A stretch of DNA of 64,000 nucleotides, from positions 3,844,001 to 3,908,000 of the forward strand of contig NZ_CP113975.1 in assembly GCF_026870155.1 (NCBI RefSeq). Direction: 5' to 3'. This DNA comes from Flavobacterium marginilacus. Lineage in GTDB: Bacteria > Bacteroidota > Bacteroidia > Flavobacteriales > Flavobacteriaceae. A program made the translations under genes and the position numbers. Each line of letters begins with the position of its first letter. Positions within the stretch are counted from its first letter, which is position 1. A model generated the notes under the pieces. It saw nothing but the letters and a program-made list of their open reading frames with translations, searched no databases and was not told the DNA's origin. Below are positions 45,759 to 55,050 of the stretch, in pieces.

Positions 45759-46871
45759 TTATTTAGCAAACACCAAACAGACGGGTGAACACAAATCAAA
45801 TCTTTTCTTAGTATCAGTAAGCGTTCCTTTACTTTTGTTAATCTTAAAAATAATAATGTCATTGGTGTATTGATGTGCAACCAAAAGAAATTTGCCCGTT
45901 GGGTCAATCGTAAAATTTCTTGGGCCTTTACCTAAAGTGCTTACCTGCCCTTTCAGTGTTAACTTCTTTCCCTTTCCTGAAATTTTAAATATAGAAATGT
46001 TATTAGCATCACCTCTGTTTGAAGCGTATAAAAATCTTCCGCTTGGCGAAACGTGAATATCAGCTGAACTGAAAGTGCCGCTGTAATCCTTTGCTAAAAT
46101 GGTAGTTTCGCCTATTTGAGTCAGCTTTCCTTCTTTATAGCTAAAAGTAGTCAGCGATCCGTCCAATTCCTGTAACAGATAAACATATTTCCCTTTTTTA
46201 CTAAATATTAAATGTCTTGGCCCGCTTCCTGCTTTTACCGAAACACTGTCTTTTAAAACTAAAACATCATTCGTAGCAGTTGGGTTATAACTATAAACAT
46301 ATACCTTGTCGTTTCCTAAATCATTGCTCAAAACGTATTTTTTATCAGGCGAAAAATAAACCATATGCACGTGTGGTTTTTCCTGTCTAACAGTATTCGG
46401 CCCTTTACCATAATGCTGAACAACCTGCTTGGCTTCTGTCAGACTGCCGTCAGCATTTTTTCCAAAAACCGATATATTTCCACCCGAATAATTAGCCGTA
46501 ATAACATTTTTATCATCATTGATAAGATAGCACGGATCGGCTCCTTTGGAACTTACACTATTGATAAGAAGTGGTTTTCCGCTTACCGGATCAAACGAAA
46601 AAGAACTCACAGTACTTTCTCCGCCGTTTTCATTTACTGCATACACAAATTTTTCGTCTTTGGAAAGCGACAGATAACTTGGATTAACAATACTGTCTGA
46701 TGATTTTTTTAATCGTATCTGGGCATTATTGGTGTCAAATTCATATACGTAAATCCCTCTGCTCGAACACGAATTGGTGTAAGTCCCAACAAGAAGATTG
46801 ACTTTGTTTTTTTGCGCTTTTATTGAAAAAAAAGAAAAAACAAGAAGAAAAAAAAGAAAAGCTTGTTTCAT
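45759..46871 (-). CDS. Secreted lactonase-family seven-bladed beta-propeller (Pgl/YbhE-like)
   Basis: The 370-residue product starts with a signal peptide (MKQAFLFFLLVFSFFSIKA). It matches the lactonase/6-phosphogluconolactonase beta-propeller family: LLVGTYTNSCSSRGIYVYEF, GADPCYLINDDKNVITANYS, HVHMVYFSPDKKYVLSNDLG, GSGPRHLIFSKKGKYVYLLQ and GPRNFTIDPTGKFLLVAHQ. Secretion makes a cytoplasmic pentose-phosphate role unlikely; sugar-lactone hydrolysis outside the membrane is more plausible. It is cotranscribed with the Crp/Fnr regulator. Confidence 0.85.
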   Translation of the reverse strand: MKQAFLFFLLVFSFFSIKAQKNKVNLLVGTYTNSCSSRGIYVYEFDTNNAQIRLKKSSDSIVNPSYLSLSKDEKFVYAVNENGGESTVSSFSFDPVSGKPLLINSVSSKGADPCYLINDDKNVITANYSGGNISVFGKNADGSLTEAKQVVQHYGKGPNTVRQEKPHVHMVYFSPDKKYVLSNDLGNDKVYVYSYNPTATNDVLVLKDSVSVKAGSGPRHLIFSKKGKYVYLLQELDGSLTTFSYKEGKLTQIGETTILAKDYSGTFSSADIHVSPSGRFLYASNRGDANNISIFKISGKGKKLTLKGQVSTLGKGPRNFTIDPTGKFLLVAHQYTNDIIIFKINKSKGTLTDTKKRFDLCSPVCLVFAK

Positions 46872-46938
46872 TTATTTATGATATTGATTTAAATTTATAA
46901 TTGTATTTGTTATTGACATTATTATTTGTCGTTATTAT

Positions 46939-47019
46939 TTATTGTCTAAAAGTTTTTTGGCTAGCAACATTACCTCCTGCTGTGCCACTTTCAAAATACA
47001 ATGCTGTTTCTTTTTTCAT
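46939..47019 (-). CDS. Possible 26-residue peptide
   Basis: The frame reads MKKETALYFESGTAG followed by GNVASQKTFRQ and is preceded by an A-rich leader. The residue mix looks protein-like, but nothing else supports it. The rest of the 46872-47263 gap holds no feature other than the BatA promoter box. Confidence 0.2.
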   Translation of the reverse strand: MKKETALYFESGTAGGNVASQKTFRQ

Positions 47020-47195
47020 TTTTCTAAATTGAATATAAAAGAGGAAATTCCACATTTAACACATTAAAAAACAATAATTTATTTGGCTTATATTTTTGTA
47101 AAAAGCTAAAATACTTATTTTCTTTCAGAATTGCCCTATTTACAGGCTATTTTGAAAAATAATAACAACTGCATAAGAAACTGTCAACAAATTTG

Positions 47196-47203
47196 TATTT
47201 TTG
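47196..47203 (+). promoter_or_regulatory. Promoter -7 element of the BatA-domain gene
   Basis: TATTTTTG matches TAnnTTTG, 60 bp before the ATG at 47264. A clear -33 box is not seen. Confidence 0.4.
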
Positions 47204-47263
47204 ACTCACAAAATTCGGCGAAGCCCATTTTCATTAACTCCGTGAAGCAAACAAAATCTCAGA

Positions 47264-49192
47264 ATGCATTTTAAACACCCCGAAATTCTATATTTTTTGT
47301 TCTTATTGATTGTTCCAGTTTTGGTGCATTTATTTCAATTAAGGCGTTTTAAAAAAGAATATTTCACCAATGTCCGTTTTCTGAAAGCTCTTTCGATTCA
47401 GACCCGAAAAAGCTCCAAAATTAAAAAATGGCTGCTTTTGGCGTGCCGGCTGCTTTTACTTGCGTTTATTATTCTTGCGTTTGCACAGCCTTTTTTTGAA
47501 TCCAAAGACAGTAAAAATGCCAGCAACGAAATGTACATTATACTCGATAATTCGTTTAGTATGCAGGCCAAAGGAAAAAAAGGCGAACTGCTAAAACGTG
47601 CCGTTCAGGAACTGCTGGAAGAAACACCTGAAAGTGCCGATTTTTCTTTGCTTACCAATAATGAAAACTATTGGAATACCGATATAAAGACCATTCGAAG
47701 CGAACTGCAAAATCTAAAATACAGCGCAGTTCCTTTTCAATTGGATAATATTCTCGCAAAGGTAAAAGCGCATAAATCAGCTTTCAAAAAAGACATCGTT
47801 ATCATTACCGATGCGGTTGGCTTAACGGTAAACCAGTTAAAAAACATTGGAACCGATAACATTCCGTATTTTATTATTCCAAAAGCGGAACAAAAAAATA
47901 ACGTGTCAATCGATAGTGTATTTATCCGCCAGACACTTGATGATTTTTACGAATTAAGTATCAACACAACAAATTACAGTGATGATTTCAAACCCATTTC
48001 TGTGGCTTTGTACAACCAAAACAAATTGGCTGCTAAAACAATTATCAATTTTAAAAACAAAAAGGAAACCATCAATTTCACGATTCCAAAACAGGCTTTT
48101 CATGGATACGTTTCGATAGAAGACAATGACTTGACTTATGACAACAAGTTGTTTTTTAGTATTTCAAAAATTAAAAAAACGAACATCATCAGCATTGGAA
48201 CTCCAGAAAAAAACAATTTCCTCTCCAGAATTTACACTAATGACGAATTTAATTATAATTCATTTGCGCTGAACACTTTGGATTATAACAGCATAGAAAA
48301 ACAGGACGCTATTATTTTGAACGAGCTTGATGAAATTCCGCAGGCTCTGCAGACTACATTAAAATCATTTGTAAACAAAGGCGGAAATCTGATTGTAATT
48401 CCATCTGAAACGGCTTCAATTTCGAATTTAAATACGCTGCTGAACCAATTTGGCACTACACAATTTCAATCATTAGAAACAAACGAAAAACTGATTACCA
48501 AAATCAATTTCAGCCATCCATTATTTGCAGGTGTTTTCGAAAGTAAGACCAATAATTTTCAATATCCAAAAACGAAAAAAGAATTCACTGTTTCGGGTAC
48601 AAGTCCTGCGGTTTTAAATTTTGAGGATCAATCTCCGTTTTTAACGGGAATCCGAAATGCCGTTTCCTCAGTTTATGTATTTTCTGCACCGATAAATATT
48701 TCAAATTCCAATTTTCAGCAGTCACCTTTGATTGTTCCCGTATTTTACAAAATGGCTTTGAGCCAGTTAAATAACGGCATAAACGCCAATATAATTGGCA
48801 ACAGCAGTTCCTATCTTGTTTCTGTTTTATTGTCCAAAGATGAAATTCTGACTGTAAAAAATCAGGAGGAACAATTTATTCCAGTACAGCAGTTACTGAA
48901 TAATAAAGTACAATTATTCTTTAATGACTATCCTGAAAAAGCAGGTAATTACACGATTTACGATTCCAAAAATCCAATAGAAAACATCAGCTTCAATTAC
49001 CCAAGAACCGAGAGCAATCTCGATCAGATAAACGATAACCTCCTATCCGGATATAAAACCAGCGATTCAATCGCAACGATTTTTGACACCTTACAAACCA
49101 GCCGGACAGACAATCAGATTTGGAAATGGTTTATTATCTTTGCGATGTTATTTTTAGCATTGGAAATGGCAGTTATCAAGTTCATGAAATAA
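47264..49192 (+). CDS. BatA-domain (aerotolerance regulator N-terminal) membrane protein
   Basis: The 642-residue protein starts MHFKHPEILYFLFLLIVPVL, the N-terminal BatA motif, with the HLFQLRRFKKEYFTNV stretch and a second helix (WLLLACRLLLLAFIILAFAQ). A VWA-like region follows (MYIILDNSFSMQAKGKKGE, in which DNSFSM replaces the usual DxSxS). One helix lies at the C-terminus (WFIIFAMLFLALEMAVIKF). This is the large single-gene BatA form common in flavobacteria, not the Bat operon. Its substrate or partner is unknown. Confidence 0.88.
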   Translation: MHFKHPEILYFLFLLIVPVLVHLFQLRRFKKEYFTNVRFLKALSIQTRKSSKIKKWLLLACRLLLLAFIILAFAQPFFESKDSKNASNEMYIILDNSFSMQAKGKKGELLKRAVQELLEETPESADFSLLTNNENYWNTDIKTIRSELQNLKYSAVPFQLDNILAKVKAHKSAFKKDIVIITDAVGLTVNQLKNIGTDNIPYFIIPKAEQKNNVSIDSVFIRQTLDDFYELSINTTNYSDDFKPISVALYNQNKLAAKTIINFKNKKETINFTIPKQAFHGYVSIEDNDLTYDNKLFFSISKIKKTNIISIGTPEKNNFLSRIYTNDEFNYNSFALNTLDYNSIEKQDAIILNELDEIPQALQTTLKSFVNKGGNLIVIPSETASISNLNTLLNQFGTTQFQSLETNEKLITKINFSHPLFAGVFESKTNNFQYPKTKKEFTVSGTSPAVLNFEDQSPFLTGIRNAVSSVYVFSAPINISNSNFQQSPLIVPVFYKMALSQLNNGINANIIGNSSSYLVSVLLSKDEILTVKNQEEQFIPVQQLLNNKVQLFFNDYPEKAGNYTIYDSKNPIENISFNYPRTESNLDQINDNLLSGYKTSDSIATIFDTLQTSRTDNQIWKWFIIFAMLFLALEMAVIKFMK

Positions 49193-49271
49193 TTTTTTAC
49201 CATTAAGAAATTAAGTTCTAATGTTATAAACATATTTTTTTATTATTTCAATTAAAGTAAATTCCCTACAT

Positions 49272-50525
49272 ATGAAAATAATCATCCGAAGTGCCAAAAT
49301 TATTGATTCGAAAAGTCCTTTTCATAATCAGACTGTAGATCTTTTAATTGCAGATGGTTTTATTAAAAAAATAGGAACGGCACTTCCAAATACAGACAAT
49401 CTTGAAGAACTGAAATTAGAAAATCTTCATATTTCACAAGGATGGTTCGACAGCAGTGTTTCCCTTGGAGAACCTGGTTTTGAAGACAGAGAAACCATCG
49501 CAAACGGACTAGAAACTGCAGGAAAAAGCGGTTTTACGGGAATTGCACTGCAGCCCAACTCTTTCCCTATTATAGACAATCAGGCGCAGGTTAATTTTGT
49601 AAAAAACAAGGCTAATGGTTCTGCCACAGAACTTTACCCAATTGGAGCTTTAACCAAAGGAAGCGAGAGTAAAGATATGGCTGAACTGTATGATATGAAA
49701 AACTCTGGTGCGGTGGCTTTTGGTGATTATGCTAAAAGTCTGGATAATGCCAATCTGCTGAAAATAGCCCTGCAATATGTACAGGATTTTGACGGACTGG
49801 TTATTGCTTTTGCACAGGACGAAAAAATAAAAGGTAACGGCGTTGCCAATGAGGGAATTGTTTCCACAAGATTGGGACTGAAAGGAATCCCAGATTTGGC
49901 CGAAGAACTTCAAATTGCCAGAAACTTATTTTTATTGGAATACACCGGCGGCAAAATGCACATTCCGACTGTTTCCTCTCCAAAATCAGTCCAAATGATT
50001 AAAGAAGCTAAAGCAAAAGGATTGAACGTAACGTGTAGTGTAAGCGTACATCATTTGGTTTTAACCGATGAAAAACTGGAAGAATTTGATACTAGATATA
50101 AAGTAACCCCGCCGCTAAAAACAGAAAGTGACAGACAGGAATTGATTAATGGAGTCCTTGACGGAACCATCGATTTAATCACTTCTGACCACAATCCAAT
50201 CGATATTGAACATAAAAAAATGGAATTTGATTTGGCTAAAAACGGAACTATTGGTTTAGAAAGCGCTTTCGGAGCTTTGATGACCGTACTTCCGCTAGAA
50301 ACGGTAATTGAAAAATTCACCGCTGGAAAAGCAGTTTTCGGTATTCCAAACCACAGCATCAGCGAAGGAGAAACTGCCAATATTTCTTTATTCAACCCCG
50401 AAGGCAATAGTGTTTTCACAAATGAAAATATACTTTCAAAATCCAAAAACTCAGCATTCCTTGGCACCGCTCTAAAAGGAAAAGCATACGGGATTTTGAA
50501 CCAAGGGAAATTAATTTTAGGATAA
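49272..50525 (+). CDS. Dihydroorotase-like protein lacking the HxH metal site
   Basis: The 417-residue amidohydrolase-fold protein aligns with type I dihydroorotases. It retains CSVSVHHLVLTDE (equivalent to the HHLLLTDE region) and LITSDHNPIDIEHKK (the catalytic Asp box). However, the N-terminal metal motif DxHxH is replaced by FDSSVSLGEPG: both histidines are serines. Catalysis by the normal binuclear mechanism is therefore unlikely. In Pseudomonas a similar inactive homologue (PyrC', PyrX) is a structural subunit of aspartate transcarbamoylase; whether this one plays that role is unknown. It lies downstream of the BatA-domain gene. Confidence 0.82.
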   Translation: MKIIIRSAKIIDSKSPFHNQTVDLLIADGFIKKIGTALPNTDNLEELKLENLHISQGWFDSSVSLGEPGFEDRETIANGLETAGKSGFTGIALQPNSFPIIDNQAQVNFVKNKANGSATELYPIGALTKGSESKDMAELYDMKNSGAVAFGDYAKSLDNANLLKIALQYVQDFDGLVIAFAQDEKIKGNGVANEGIVSTRLGLKGIPDLAEELQIARNLFLLEYTGGKMHIPTVSSPKSVQMIKEAKAKGLNVTCSVSVHHLVLTDEKLEEFDTRYKVTPPLKTESDRQELINGVLDGTIDLITSDHNPIDIEHKKMEFDLAKNGTIGLESAFGALMTVLPLETVIEKFTAGKAVFGIPNHSISEGETANISLFNPEGNSVFTNENILSKSKNSAFLGTALKGKAYGILNQGKLILG

Positions 50526-50576
50526 AAACAAGACCTGACAAGTTTTTAAAACCTGTCAAGCCTAATTCATACAAAA

Positions 50577-50909
50577 ATGAACAATAATACAATCGAAGCT
50601 GGAAAAACAACCGCAATCACCAGCTATATTTTAGGAATTGGCGTATTTATTGCCATGTCCATGAATAGCGGAGAAGACAAAAACGAATTTGCTTCTTTTC
50701 ATATCCGCCAGGGATTAGGACTCACAATTACTTTTTTTTCATTGGGATTAATCATAGGCAATTTTGACAGCCTTATGATTTCTGCTCCTATGTGGATTTT
50801 CATTTCTGTTTTATGGACTTATGGAATATTTAGCGCAATAAAAGGCGAAACAAAACCGGTTCCGCTGCTTGGTGAATATTTTCAAAAATGGCTTAAAAGC
50901 ATCTCGTAA
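50577..50909 (+). CDS. Small membrane protein, DUF4870-like
   Basis: The 110-residue protein has helices near 14-30 (ITSYILGIGVFIAM) and 50-95, with a conserved FHIRQGLGL box, as in the DUF4870/Tic20-like small proteins. The C-terminus KPVPLLGEYFQKWLKSIS is amphipathic. It follows the dihydroorotase-like gene after 51 bp and precedes the esterase gene by 40 bp, so the three may be cotranscribed. Its function is unknown. Confidence 0.78.
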   Translation: MNNNTIEAGKTTAITSYILGIGVFIAMSMNSGEDKNEFASFHIRQGLGLTITFFSLGLIIGNFDSLMISAPMWIFISVLWTYGIFSAIKGETKPVPLLGEYFQKWLKSIS

Positions 50910-50949
50910 AAAATCAAATAGTCAAAACTGAACACTGATTACTAAAAAA

Positions 50950-51597
50950 ATGAATCTATCTTTAGAATATAAAATACGTGAACCCAAAGTCATACTTGAC
51001 AAAAACCCTGTATTGATTCTGCTTCACGGCTATGGCAGTAATGAATCGGATTTATTTTCCTTTGCCAGCGAACTGCAGAACGAATATTACATCATATCTG
51101 CTCGAGCACCTTATGATTTACAATACGGCAGTTATGCCTGGTATGCCATTAATTTTGATGCTGACCAAAACAAATTTTCGGACAACGACCAAGCCCGGAT
51201 TTCAAGAGATATTATTGCTGGATTTATTGATGAATTGACAGCCAGTTACCCTATTGATACCAATGAAGTAACTCTAATTGGTTTTAGCCAGGGTTCTATT
51301 TTGAGTTATGCGGTGGCACTTTCCTATCCAGAAAAAGTGAACAAAGTAGTTGCTATGAGCGGTTACCTCAATTTGGAAATCGTTGCGGAAGATTACTTGA
51401 AAAACAATTTAAGCAAACTTAAAATATTTGCTTCCCACGGAACAGCCGACCAGGTAATTCCAGTGGAATGGGCTAGAAAAACGCCCGGAATTTTAGAAAA
51501 ATTAGGGGTAGCCATCACTTACAAAGAATATCCCGTAGGCCACGGTGTGGCACCGCAAAACTTTTTTGATTTCAAGAATTGGATAACTGAAAATTAA
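50950..51597 (+). CDS. Alpha/beta hydrolase, phospholipase/carboxylesterase type
   Basis: The 215-residue esterase has VLILLHGYGSNESDLF (oxyanion region), the nucleophile elbow GFSQGSIL, the acid in HGTADQVIPVEWA, and the His in YPVGHGVAPQN. The layout matches bacterial carboxylesterases of the YpfH/LYPLA family. It lacks a signal peptide and is probably cytoplasmic. Its substrate (lysophospholipid, short acyl ester) cannot be told from sequence. It is the last gene before a hairpin. Confidence 0.88.
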   Translation: MNLSLEYKIREPKVILDKNPVLILLHGYGSNESDLFSFASELQNEYYIISARAPYDLQYGSYAWYAINFDADQNKFSDNDQARISRDIIAGFIDELTASYPIDTNEVTLIGFSQGSILSYAVALSYPEKVNKVVAMSGYLNLEIVAEDYLKNNLSKLKIFASHGTADQVIPVEWARKTPGILEKLGVAITYKEYPVGHGVAPQNFFDFKNWITEN

Positions 51598-51612
51598 TAT
51601 TTATTTCTTGCC

Positions 51613-51678
51613 CGCAAATTCGCAAATTTTTTAAATGACTTTCAATTGTAATAATCTGCGAATTTGCGGTGTTTTTTT
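51613..51678. terminator. Stem with T run after the esterase gene
   Basis: The arms CCGCAAATTCGCA (51613-51625) and TGCGAATTTGCGG (51658-51670) form a perfect 13-bp stem with a 32-nt loop, followed by T8. The long loop is unusual, so an RNA-stability or REP-like role is also possible. Convergent genes flank it. Confidence 0.6.
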
Positions 51679-52179
51679 TTATTTCTGATAAATAACCGAT
51701 TGGATTATTTCGAAAGAAACGCTTTCATCATCATTGATGAAATATTTCAGCAGCACTTCGCCCCAGTATTCGCCATCACTGTAATCAGCAATTATCCATC
51801 GGTGGTTCAGTACTTTTACTTTATTAATCGAAAATTTATTAGCTCCTAACTGCACTTGACCAGTATAAGGATTCCCTTTTGGATTGGCATTTAAATCCAG
51901 AAGCTGCTCGGTAACGTAAGGAATTAAAGTCTCATGATTTCTGATTTTATCAGACTTAGCCGATTCAAAATAATTTTGTGCATTTTCATTTTTCTCTAAA
52001 GAAAAATAATTTATATCAGCCATTTTATTGGTAACCGCCTGCACACTGTCTTTTAATTTAGTGGTTGATTTTTTATATTTATCCTGCTCAAAAGTTACTT
52101 CTTTGCTCAAATACATATAGGTATAAACATTAAAAACTAAAGACAAAATTAAAGCATAAAGGAGTAGTGATTTTTTCAT
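51679..52179 (-). CDS. Membrane-anchored protein of unknown function
   Basis: The 166-residue product begins with a signal-anchor (SLLLYALILSLVFNVYTYM) and then a coiled stretch (LSKEVTFEQDKYKKSTTKLKD). The C-terminal half carries beta segments NKVKVLNHRWIIADYSDGEY and VLLKYFINDDESVSFEIIQ. I recognise no family, though it occurs in flavobacteria beside MBL hydrolases. It starts 4 bp after the MBL gene stop on the same strand. Confidence 0.7.
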   Translation of the reverse strand: MKKSLLLYALILSLVFNVYTYMYLSKEVTFEQDKYKKSTTKLKDSVQAVTNKMADINYFSLEKNENAQNYFESAKSDKIRNHETLIPYVTEQLLDLNANPKGNPYTGQVQLGANKFSINKVKVLNHRWIIADYSDGEYWGEVLLKYFINDDESVSFEIIQSVIYQK

Positions 52180-52183
52180 TGTA

Positions 52184-52948
52184 TTAAATTGTAATTTCTA
52201 AATTATCATAGGCCAGAAAAACATTGTCAGGCAGCTTTTTTTGAACTTCCTCGTGAAAACCAAGCATGTGGCTAATATGTGTAAGATAAGCTTTTTCAGG
52301 TTTCAGCAAAGCTATAAAATCAAGGGCTTCCTGCAAATTAAAATGTGTATCATGAGGCTGTTCCCGCAATGCATTAACAACTAAAACCTTGAGTCCCTTC
52401 AGCTTCGCTGTTTCCTCTTTATCAATGGTTTTTACATCTGTTAAATAAGCAAAATCATCGATTCTAAAACCAAAGACCTGCAGATCACCATGCCAGACAC
52501 TTACTGGAACAGCAGTTTTGCTGCCTATTGAAAAAGGCATATTATTTTCAATCTCAAAAGTTTTTACTGAAGGTGCTCCCGGATATCTATTCACCGTTTC
52601 GAATATATAACTGAAGCGCTTTTCGATATCGGTAAGTACTCTTTTATGAGCATATATCGGAATGGCTCCCTGCTTAAAATTAAAAGGACGAATGTCATCC
52701 AAACCGGCTGTGTGGTCAGCATGTTCATGCGTAAACAGGATTCCGTCTAATTTCCGGCAATTCGACGAAAGCATCTGCTGTCTAAAATCGGGTCCGCAAT
52801 CGATTACATAAGAGTGGTCTTCCCATGTAATCCAAACGGAAACCCGTAGTCTTTTATCCTTAAAATCAGTGCTTTTGCAAACTTCATGATCAATCCCAAT
52901 AATTGGAATTCCCTGAGACGTACCAGTACCTAAAAAATATACCTTCAA
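52184..52948 (-). CDS. MBL-fold metallohydrolase, PhnP-like
   Basis: The 254-residue protein has GTGTSQGIPIIGIDHEVC at the N-terminus and the zinc signature HEHADHTAGLDDIRPF (HxHxDH). Further ligands lie in VWHGDLQVFGF and YLTHISHMLGFHEE. The motif order fits the PhnP/cyclic phosphodiesterase branch. It probably hydrolyses a phosphodiester or cyclic phosphate in the cytoplasm; the phn pathway is not seen here. It precedes a small membrane protein in a likely two-gene unit. Confidence 0.87.
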   Translation of the reverse strand: MKVYFLGTGTSQGIPIIGIDHEVCKSTDFKDKRLRVSVWITWEDHSYVIDCGPDFRQQMLSSNCRKLDGILFTHEHADHTAGLDDIRPFNFKQGAIPIYAHKRVLTDIEKRFSYIFETVNRYPGAPSVKTFEIENNMPFSIGSKTAVPVSVWHGDLQVFGFRIDDFAYLTDVKTIDKEETAKLKGLKVLVVNALREQPHDTHFNLQEALDFIALLKPEKAYLTHISHMLGFHEEVQKKLPDNVFLAYDNLEITI

Positions 52949-53008
52949 TTGCTTCGTTTTTTTTACAAAAATAGGATTAATTTCTCTTTCATTAAGAGCC
53001 TAATTAAT

Positions 53009-53016
53009 TAACTTTG
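53009..53016 (+). promoter_or_regulatory. Promoter -7 element of the 53047 gene
   Basis: TAACTTTG matches TAnnTTTG, 30 bp before the ATG. A weak TTTC lies 18 bp upstream at the -33 position. Confidence 0.45.
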
Positions 53017-53046
53017 TAACATAATTGCCGAATTTAAATAAAAAAA

Positions 53047-54510
53047 ATGGAAGCCAAACAGATAAAACTAAAAGGAGACAAGGTTATCGAGCAGATTCCT
53101 TCCCTCAAAGATAAAGCACTTCGTATTAATCTTAACGAAAACATATACGGAACTTTTGCTGAAATTGGAGCTGGTCAGGAAACAGTCAGACATTTTTTTA
53201 GATCAGGCGGATCTTCTGGAACAATTGCAAAAGCAATGTCTGCTTACGATAAAGATTTTAGCGATGCTGTTTATGGAACTGAGGAAGACGGCCGCTATGT
53301 AACTGAAAGCAGATTAAAAAAAATGCTGACTTTTGAAGGAGAATTAATCGAAGAACGGTTAAGCCGGACAAAACATCCTAACAAAATGTTTTTCAGTTAC
53401 GCTAATACAGTTGCTACCATAGATTTTGCAAAACAATTTAAAGGCCATGGCTGGGTTGGAATCCGATACCAGCTGGATCCAGCCGAAGACTATAACGAAA
53501 TTATCATCCATATCCGTTTCAAAGAAACTGATTCCCGATTACAGCAGGAAACACTAGGAGTTTTAGGAGTTAACCTTATTTATGGTGCCTTCTACAAATA
53601 CAATGATCCAAAAAAATTACTCCGTTATTTATATGACCACCTTGACAAAGACCAATTAGAAATTGATACTATTAACTTTTCAGGTCCTCGTTTTGCCGAT
53701 GTTGACAATCGTCTGATGAGTTTACAATTGGTAAAAAACGGAATGACTGATGCCGTAATGTTCAATCCAAAAGGCAAAAATGTCCTGCCGGCTGCAGTTC
53801 TTTACAAAAAAAACATCCTTGCTTTTAGAGGAAGTTTCCGTCCGGTTACTAAGGTAAACATGGACATGTACAAAGAATCCCTGAAAATGTTTCTGGAAGA
53901 GAACAAAGTAGAGAAAGAAAACACCTTGGTTATTTTCGAAATCACATTATCTAACCTCCGATCTGACGGAGAAATTGACGAAAGAGATTTCATGGACCGT
54001 GCCGAACTGCTATGTTCATTGGGACAAACGGTAATGATCTCTAATTTTCAGGAATATTATAAAGTAGTCGAATATTTCTCCAATTATACCAAAGCCAGAA
54101 TGGGGCTTTCAATGGGTGTCAACAACTTAGTAGACATATTTGACGAAAAATATTACCGTCATCTGAGCGGCGGAATACTGGAAGCCTTTGGTAAATTATT
54201 TTACCGCGACATGAAAGTCTTTTTGTACCCAATGCTGGGGGAAGAAGGAGAAATCATTACTTCCAAAAATCTAAAAGTACATCCAAGAATGAAAGAATTA
54301 TACAAATTCTTTAAATTTAATGGAAAAGTAGTTGATATCGAAGATTATAATCCAGAAATCCTGGAAGTATTCTCCCGTGAAGTATTAAAAATGATTAGTG
54401 CCGGAAAACCAGGATGGGAACCAATGCTGCCACCAGGAGTTCCAGAAATCATTAAAGAAAAAGGTCTTTTTGGCTATCAGTCCAATCCGCTTTTAGAAAC
54501 GAGTAAATAG
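53047..54510 (+). CDS. Conserved cytoplasmic protein of 487 residues, function unknown
   Basis: I recognise this as a well-conserved protein found in many bacteria but cannot assign a function. It starts MEAKQIKLKGDKVIEQIPSL, has NENIYGTFAEIGAGQETVRH with FRSGGSSGTIAKAMSAYDK (a possible nucleotide or phosphate loop), and VGIRYQLDPAEDYNEIIIH. The sequence shows no signal peptide, membrane span or barrel signature, so an outer-membrane role would be wrong. It is transcribed alone and followed by a terminator. Confidence 0.8.
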   Translation: MEAKQIKLKGDKVIEQIPSLKDKALRINLNENIYGTFAEIGAGQETVRHFFRSGGSSGTIAKAMSAYDKDFSDAVYGTEEDGRYVTESRLKKMLTFEGELIEERLSRTKHPNKMFFSYANTVATIDFAKQFKGHGWVGIRYQLDPAEDYNEIIIHIRFKETDSRLQQETLGVLGVNLIYGAFYKYNDPKKLLRYLYDHLDKDQLEIDTINFSGPRFADVDNRLMSLQLVKNGMTDAVMFNPKGKNVLPAAVLYKKNILAFRGSFRPVTKVNMDMYKESLKMFLEENKVEKENTLVIFEITLSNLRSDGEIDERDFMDRAELLCSLGQTVMISNFQEYYKVVEYFSNYTKARMGLSMGVNNLVDIFDEKYYRHLSGGILEAFGKLFYRDMKVFLYPMLGEEGEIITSKNLKVHPRMKELYKFFKFNGKVVDIEDYNPEILEVFSREVLKMISAGKPGWEPMLPPGVPEIIKEKGLFGYQSNPLLETSK

Positions 54511-54523
54511 AGGTTAATAGCTT

Positions 54524-54560
54524 AAAAAAATCCAAGAAAATTTCTTTCTTGGATTTTTTT
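54524..54560. terminator. Intrinsic terminator between the 53047 gene and bcp
   Basis: The arms 54524-54539 and 54545-54560 form a perfect 16-bp stem (TCCAAGAAA core) with a 5-nt loop. The A-run and T-run flanks make it usable in both directions between convergent genes. Confidence 0.85.
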
Positions 54561-54589
54561 AATTGTAAAATGACATCTTTTGAATAAAA

Positions 54590-55042
54590 TTATCCCAAAA
54601 TCTGCCCTGCATGTTCTTTTGTCTTCACAGCGGTGATAACATCTTCAATGATTCCGTTTTCGTCTATCACAAAAGTAGTTCTGTGAATGCCGTCGTATTC
54701 TTTTCCCATAAACTTTTTTGGTCCCCAGACACCAAAAGCATTTATCACCGATTTGTCCTCATCAGCCAGTAATGGAAAAGGAAATTCATACTTATCCTTA
54801 AATTTAGCCTGCGCTTTTGCACTATCGGCACTTACACCCAAAAGAGCATAATTATTAGCCTGAAAACGCTCAAAATTATCTCTTAAATCACAAGCTTCTG
54901 TAGTACAGCCTGGTGTAGAAGCTTTAGGATAAAAAAATACAACTAATTTTTTTCCTTTATAATCTGATAATTGACGTGACTTTCCGTCTTGGTCAACACC
55001 TGAAAATTGAGGTGCCTTATCTCCTTTTTGCAATGTTGTCAT
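54590..55042 (-). CDS. bcp: Thioredoxin-dependent thiol peroxidase (BCP/PrxQ)
   Basis: The 150-residue atypical 2-Cys peroxiredoxin has the active site STPGCTTEACDLRD: peroxidatic Cys and a resolving Cys five residues later, as in the BCP/PrxQ group. FDxx-type N-terminus is DKAPQFSGVDQDGKSRQLSD. It reduces hydroperoxides using thioredoxin in the cytoplasm. It is divergent from nth, with the word-iterated inverted repeat in between, and is followed by a terminator on its own strand. Confidence 0.93.
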   Translation of the reverse strand: MTTLQKGDKAPQFSGVDQDGKSRQLSDYKGKKLVVFFYPKASTPGCTTEACDLRDNFERFQANNYALLGVSADSAKAQAKFKDKYEFPFPLLADEDKSVINAFGVWGPKKFMGKEYDGIHRTTFVIDENGIIEDVITAVKTKEHAGQILG

Positions 55043-55050
55043 TCGTTTTA

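Noticed and set aside
45749..45907. 53-residue N-terminal extension of the Crp/Fnr regulator
   Set aside because: It is read out of the overlapping lactonase coding sequence in another frame; the ATG at 45748 gives the normal family length.
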